From Cellulomonas sp. WB94 (lineage in GTDB: Bacteria; Actinomycetota; Actinomycetes; Actinomycetales; Cellulomonadaceae), in the NCBI RefSeq assembly GCF_003115775.1, contig NZ_QEES01000002.1, positions 186,001-250,000 on the forward strand: DNA of 64,000 nucleotides, written 5' to 3'. The translations under genes were made by a program, and so were the position numbers. This document shows positions 61,167 through 64,000 of this stretch, piece after piece (position 1 is the first letter of the stretch; each line of letters starts with the position of its first letter). A model generated the notes under the pieces. The model worked only from the letters and a program-made list of their open reading frames with translations. It was not told the DNA's origin and did no database searches.

Positions 61167-61181
61167 GTTGACGGCGTCAAC
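61167..61181. promoter_or_regulatory. GTTGAC-N3-GTCAAC dyad, copy 1
   Basis: A perfect 6-bp inverted repeat, GTTGAC-GGC-GTCAAC. The same arms and spacer length recur at 61278-61292 (GTTGAC-ACT-GTCAAC), 111 bp away, in the non-coding stretch. It could be an operator or recombinase site. Confidence 0.45.
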
Positions 61182-61277
61182 GGCGTCGAGACCCCCGTGG
61201 AGAGTGACTTGCCTCCCGCCTACGGGCGATTCTGCCGTTCTCAGTCGGTTTCGAAACGATTCGAACGCGCCCTTTCT

Positions 61278-61292
61278 GTTGACACTGTCAAC
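61278..61292. promoter_or_regulatory. GTTGAC-N3-GTCAAC dyad, copy 2 (extended)
   Basis: The core GTTGAC-ACT-GTCAAC is extended to a perfect 19-bp palindrome with 9-bp arms and a single central base, spanning 61276-61294. It lies about 260 bp upstream of the DUF2625 start. Confidence 0.5.
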
Positions 61293-61550
61293 AGCACACC
61301 GGTCTGCGCCCCTGCCCGGCGCCCTCGTGCGGCGCATCGTCGAAGCGCGCCGAACTGAGATCGACGCGGAGGCACGACCGGCGAGCCGGCGCGCCAATGC
61401 CGGCCGTGCCGCGAACGACGCGGACCGAGCCCGACGGATGACGAGCACGTTCTCCGGCTCAGCCCGAGGAGCGGACGGCCGTCATGATCGGGCAGGCGTC
61501 CCTGCCCTCAATGCGGCAGATACGGGCGTTTCTCTTGCGAGGATGGGCGG

Positions 61551-62231
61551 GTGCAGCGTCGATCGGCAGATGAGCTCGCGGCCGTGGATGACCCGGCATG
61601 GCCAGCGGTGTCGAGCCTGCTCGACAGAGTGAGAACGGCGACGGCGCTCGAGGTGGATCCCGAGCGCGGGCGACGCGTGCTGTTCAGCCTTCAGGTGACG
61701 GCGCGCTCCTACCTGGGAGCCCTCGCCCTGAACACGGGGGGCATCCTCGCCGACCACGGCTGGTTCCGGTTGCTCGGGGGCGGGAGCGATCACCTGGATG
61801 ACGTTGCCTCTGTCAACAACCTGGACGGTAGAAGGGGAACTCACCAGCCGCCGCCGTTCCTGCTTGTCGGGTTCGACGCTCTCGGCGGGCGGTTCGCCAT
61901 CGACGGTGGCGGGCTGGGAGTCGCTGCCGGCGAGGTCTGCTACTTCGGGCCGGACACCTTGTCGTGGGGCGGTCTAGGAGGGGGCCACGCGGACTTCGTC
62001 ACCGCCGCGATCTCCGGTGCGTTGTCGCAGACGTTCGCTCCCTTGCGATGGTCGGGTTGGCAGGATGAGGTCGCCGCGCTTCGCGCTGACCAAGGTCTGT
62101 CCATCTACCCGCCGCCGTTCAGTCGCGAAGGGCAGGACATCGCCGCCGCCAGCAGGCGTGCCGTGCCGGTTCGTGAGCTCGTCTACTTCTACGACGAAGC
62201 CGCCCGCCAGTTGGGCGCGCCCTCCGCCTGA
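61551..62231 (+). CDS. DUF2625 family protein
   Basis: A 226-residue protein with the DUF2625 pattern throughout: ERGRRVLFSLQVTARSYLGALALNTGGILADHGWFRLLG in substance, FAIDGGGLGVAAGEVCYFGPDTLSW, LRWSGWQDEVAAL, DQGLSIYPPPFSREGQ and SRRAVPVRELVYF. The family is related to SMI1/KNR4-type immunity proteins but has no assigned activity. The GTG start at 61551 follows AGGATGG. It lies in the scar-rich end of the window. Confidence 0.8.
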   Translation: MQRRSADELAAVDDPAWPAVSSLLDRVRTATALEVDPERGRRVLFSLQVTARSYLGALALNTGGILADHGWFRLLGGGSDHLDDVASVNNLDGRRGTHQPPPFLLVGFDALGGRFAIDGGGLGVAAGEVCYFGPDTLSWGGLGGGHADFVTAAISGALSQTFAPLRWSGWQDEVAALRADQGLSIYPPPFSREGQDIAAASRRAVPVRELVYFYDEAARQLGAPSA

Positions 62232-62269
62232 GCGCACCATCAGCGGCAGATCCGGGCGAATCTTGCACG

Positions 62270-62287
62270 CTGAGGCAGTGCCCTCAG
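62270..62287. terminator. Short hairpin between convergent genes
   Basis: CTGAGG (62270-62275) pairs with CCTCAG (62282-62287) over a 6-nt loop, between the DUF2625 gene and the convergent truncated gene. The stem is short, so this is a weak call. Confidence 0.35.
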
Positions 62288-62288
62288 A

Positions 62289-62666
62289 TCACACCCTGGC
62301 TGCCTGGGCGCGGACCCACGCATCGAACCGCTCGGCATTCTCACGCTGGCTCGGGATCACATTGCTCAGCGCGTAGGCGAGCTGAGATTCGAGCGCGTCG
62401 GACGCCCCGTCGTCCATGAGCAAGAGCGCTTCCGCACGGGCGAAGAAGACCCCGAAGTTCGAGCGCTTCATCTGGCCCAGATCTCCCTCGCGCAGCCGCG
62501 ACATCATGGCCTCGCGAGAGAACATGTCCTCCATCACCAGCCAACCGGCCCGGTCCAGCTGCGTGATCATGTCCGCGACCGCCACCCGGGCCGACGCGGT
62601 GGCGTCCCGTGAGGTGGTGTAGTTCTCGATCTTCTTCGTCGTGGTGACCACGACGGAGAAGGCCAT
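62289..62666 (-). pseudogene. Hypothetical gene with its 5' end removed by the IS256-family element
   Basis: The frame reads 125 residues, but residues 1 to about 19 are encoded inside the left end of the IS element; genuine sequence starts at about SRDATASARVAVADMITQLDRAG. The remaining 105 residues form a soluble alpha-helical protein ending RFDAWVRAQAARV. I do not recognise the family. The native promoter and N-terminus have been lost, so function is doubtful, although the chimeric frame is open. Confidence 0.65.
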
Positions 62667-62723
62667 CGTGCGATGGTCGGTGAGACCGGACTAGGGAACT
62701 CACGGAAGGACATCGCACGATGG
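62663..62723. repeat. 13-bp inverted repeat before and across the transposase start
   Basis: CCATCGTGCGATG (62663-62675) is the exact reverse complement of CATCGCACGATGG (62711-62723), which runs into the transposase start at 62720. In RNA entering from outside, it would fold and hide the start codon. Confidence 0.7.
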
Positions 62724-63952
62724 CTATGGACCAGTCTGCCCTGCTCGACCTGCTCGCCGCATTGAAGGACACCGACGTCAGCGACCGGATCCGGACCGCG
62801 ACCGAGCACCTGTATCAAGAGCTGATCGACGCCGAGGCGACCGCGGTGATCGGCGCCGGCCCCTGGCAGCGCACGCAGGCCCGCACGGCGTTGCGCAACG
62901 GGTCGCGGGACCGGGTGTTGACGACCACGGCCGGGGACCTGGACCTGCGGATCCCCAAGCTGCGCACCGGGTCGTTCTTCCCGTCCTTGCTCGAGCGGCG
63001 CCGCCGGGTCGACCAGGCACTGTTCGCGGTCGTGATGGAGGCCTACCTGCACGGGGTCAGCACCAGGAAGGTCGACGACCTGGTCAGGGCCCTGGGGGCC
63101 GACACCGGGATCTCCAAGAGTGAGGTCTCCCGGATCTGCGCGGGCCTGGACGAGGAGGTCTCGGCGTTCCGTGACCGGTCCCTGGCCGACGCGGGGTTCC
63201 CCTACGTGTTCCTGGACGCGACGTACTGCAAGGCCAGGGTCGGGCGCCGGGTGGTGTCCCAGGCCGTGGTCATCGCCACCGGGGTCCGCGCCGACGGGCA
63301 CCGTGAGGTCCTCGGCTTCGACGTCGGAGACTCCGAGAACGGCGCCTTCTGGACCAGCTTCCTGCGCTCGCTCAAGGCCCGCGGGCTGGGCGGTGTGGCG
63401 CTGGTCATCTCCGACGCCCACGAGGGCCTGAAGACCGCGATCGCCTCGGTCCTGCTCGGCTCGTCCTGGCAACGCTGCCGGGTCCACTTCACCCGCAACG
63501 TCCTCGACGCGGTGTCCAAGACGAACGCCGAGATGGTCGCCGCCGCGATCCGCACGATCTTCGCCCAACCCGACGCCGCCCACGTCGCCGAGCAGTTCGA
63601 AGTCATCGCGACCATGCTGACCCGCTCCCACCCGAAGGTCGGGCACATGCTCACCGACGCCCGCGAGGACCTGCTCGCCTTCACCGCGTTCCCCGCCAGC
63701 CACTGGAAGAAGATCTGGTCGACCAACCCCCTGGAACGACTGAACAAGGAGGTCAAACGCCGCACCGACGTCGTGGGGGTCTTCCCCAACCCCGCCGCCC
63801 TGCTGCGCCTGGCCGGCGCCGTCCTGGTCGAGGCCCACGACGAATGGGCCGCCACCGACCGCCGCTACCTATCCGAGAACTCCATGGCCCAACTCGCCAC
63901 CATGACCCTGACGACCCAGGAGGTGGACCACACCGAACTCCTCACGGCATGA
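62720..63952 (+). CDS. IS256 family transposase
   Basis: A 410-residue DDE transposase of the IS256/Mutator class: N-terminal LRNGSRDRVLTTTAGDLDLRIPKLR, first Asp in VFLDATYCKARV, second in VISDAHEGLK, and the glutamate in STNPLERLNKEVKRRTDVVGVFP. Full length and uninterrupted, so probably active. It moves the element by a copy-out/paste-in mechanism. ATG 62720 lies within the inverted repeat noted above. Confidence 0.95.
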   Translation: MAMDQSALLDLLAALKDTDVSDRIRTATEHLYQELIDAEATAVIGAGPWQRTQARTALRNGSRDRVLTTTAGDLDLRIPKLRTGSFFPSLLERRRRVDQALFAVVMEAYLHGVSTRKVDDLVRALGADTGISKSEVSRICAGLDEEVSAFRDRSLADAGFPYVFLDATYCKARVGRRVVSQAVVIATGVRADGHREVLGFDVGDSENGAFWTSFLRSLKARGLGGVALVISDAHEGLKTAIASVLLGSSWQRCRVHFTRNVLDAVSKTNAEMVAAAIRTIFAQPDAAHVAEQFEVIATMLTRSHPKVGHMLTDAREDLLAFTAFPASHWKKIWSTNPLERLNKEVKRRTDVVGVFPNPAALLRLAGAVLVEAHDEWAATDRRYLSENSMAQLATMTLTTQEVDHTELLTA

Positions 63953-64000
63953 TCTGAGCACTGACCCGCACGGTGTCGAGAAACTCCACCACTCAGCGGG

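Larger units (their letters stand above)
60798..61550. other. 753-bp stretch without a supported gene
   Basis: Small open frames here have no coding character or recognisable domain. The stretch holds a tandem palindromic repeat (60822-60861), a terminator-like hairpin (60977-61012), a tRNA/tmRNA 3'-end-like fragment (61053-61074) and two GTTGAC-N3-GTCAAC dyads (61167-61181, 61278-61292). Locally it is less GC-rich than the genes around it. It looks like accumulated mobile-element scar sequence between the amidase and the DUF2625 gene. Confidence 0.6.
62607..64000 (+). mobile_element. IS256-family insertion sequence (right end at or beyond the window edge)
   Basis: Imperfect inverted ends bracket the transposase gene. 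The left end (about 62607-62630) contains GAGGTGGTGTAGTTCTCGA. The right end (63976-64000) read in reverse contains GAGTGGTGGAGTTTCTCGA, with small gaps between the two. The size of about 1.4 kb is normal for IS256. The exact right terminus and any target-site duplication cannot be seen. Confidence 0.75.

Noticed and set aside
60572-61171. Small frames with WRWRESNQPEAH and EVAGIEPARSS-like peptides
   Set aside because: These peptides are typical of spurious annotations over tRNA-like or intergenic repeat DNA; no ribosome site or domain supports them.
59820-63952. A prophage covering the amidase to IS region
   Set aside because: Only one lysin-like gene and an IS are present. No integrase, portal, terminase or structural genes are seen.

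Overview
The window is GC-rich throughout, uses GTG/TTG starts freely and packs genes with ATGA/GTGA overlaps. It carries actinobacterial families such as DUF5808, DUF2277, Septum_form, WS/DGAT acyltransferase, Kup, Arr and an HTH/Clp-N pair. This points to a high-GC actinobacterium, probably Micrococcales close to Cellulomonas. That placement is inferred from protein flavour, not from a marker gene.

1-10.2 kb: the 5' end of a probable acyl-CoA dehydrogenase, then an envelope-type operon on the minus strand (phosphodiester glycosidase, glycosyltransferase-GtrA fusion, MpaB/DUF2236). Divergent to it is a complete sugar-acid operon: FCD-type GntR regulator, CUT1 solute-binding protein, two permeases, mandelate-racemase-type dehydratase, SDR dehydrogenase and DHDPS/KDG-type aldolase. 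It has no ATPase of its own and ends in a bidirectional terminator. 10.2-19.2 kb: an acyl-CoA synthetase, then a two-component system facing a LolA-like protein/ABC exporter operon, with an 11-bp-phased direct repeat between them. Next come two small genes broken by frameshifts. 19.2-27.8 kb: a phosphoribosyltransferase-hydrolase fusion coupled to an erythromycin-esterase-like protein, a Ppx/GppA protein, an NYN-OST-HTH protein, a WS/DGAT acyltransferase and a YyaL-type thioredoxin protein.

27.9-35.1 kb: a polyol PTS operon with its own general PTS proteins. The order is DeoR regulator, PfkB sugar-phosphate kinase, zinc MDR dehydrogenase, HPr, Enzyme I, mannitol-type IICB and IIA. It starts from a near-consensus promoter overlapped by a dyad, and a 17-bp perfect hairpin separates HPr from EI. 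35.2-48.8 kb: housekeeping and envelope genes (RlmC, AIM24, MFS, FadD, slipin, Kup). Two stand out. One is a membrane HD-GYP protein ending in outward pentapeptide repeats. The other is a small HTH/Clp-N operon with two matching operators and an apparently leaderless start.

49-60.8 kb: small, mostly monocistronic accessory enzymes (isochorismatase-like hydrolase, flavin monooxygenase with divergent TetR, DHFR-like, AHSA1/START proteins, Arr rifamycin ADP-ribosyltransferase, nucleoside deaminase, amidase). Among them is an orphan DUF4280 PAAR-like gene fused by an apparent deletion to a decapitated alpha/beta hydrolase. 60.8-64 kb is a plastic end: a 750-bp non-coding stretch with tandem palindromes, twin dyads and a tRNA/tmRNA 3'-end-like fragment, then a DUF2625 gene and an IS256-family element that has cut off the 5' end of a hypothetical gene. 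No rRNA, intact tRNA, CRISPR array or complete prophage is seen.
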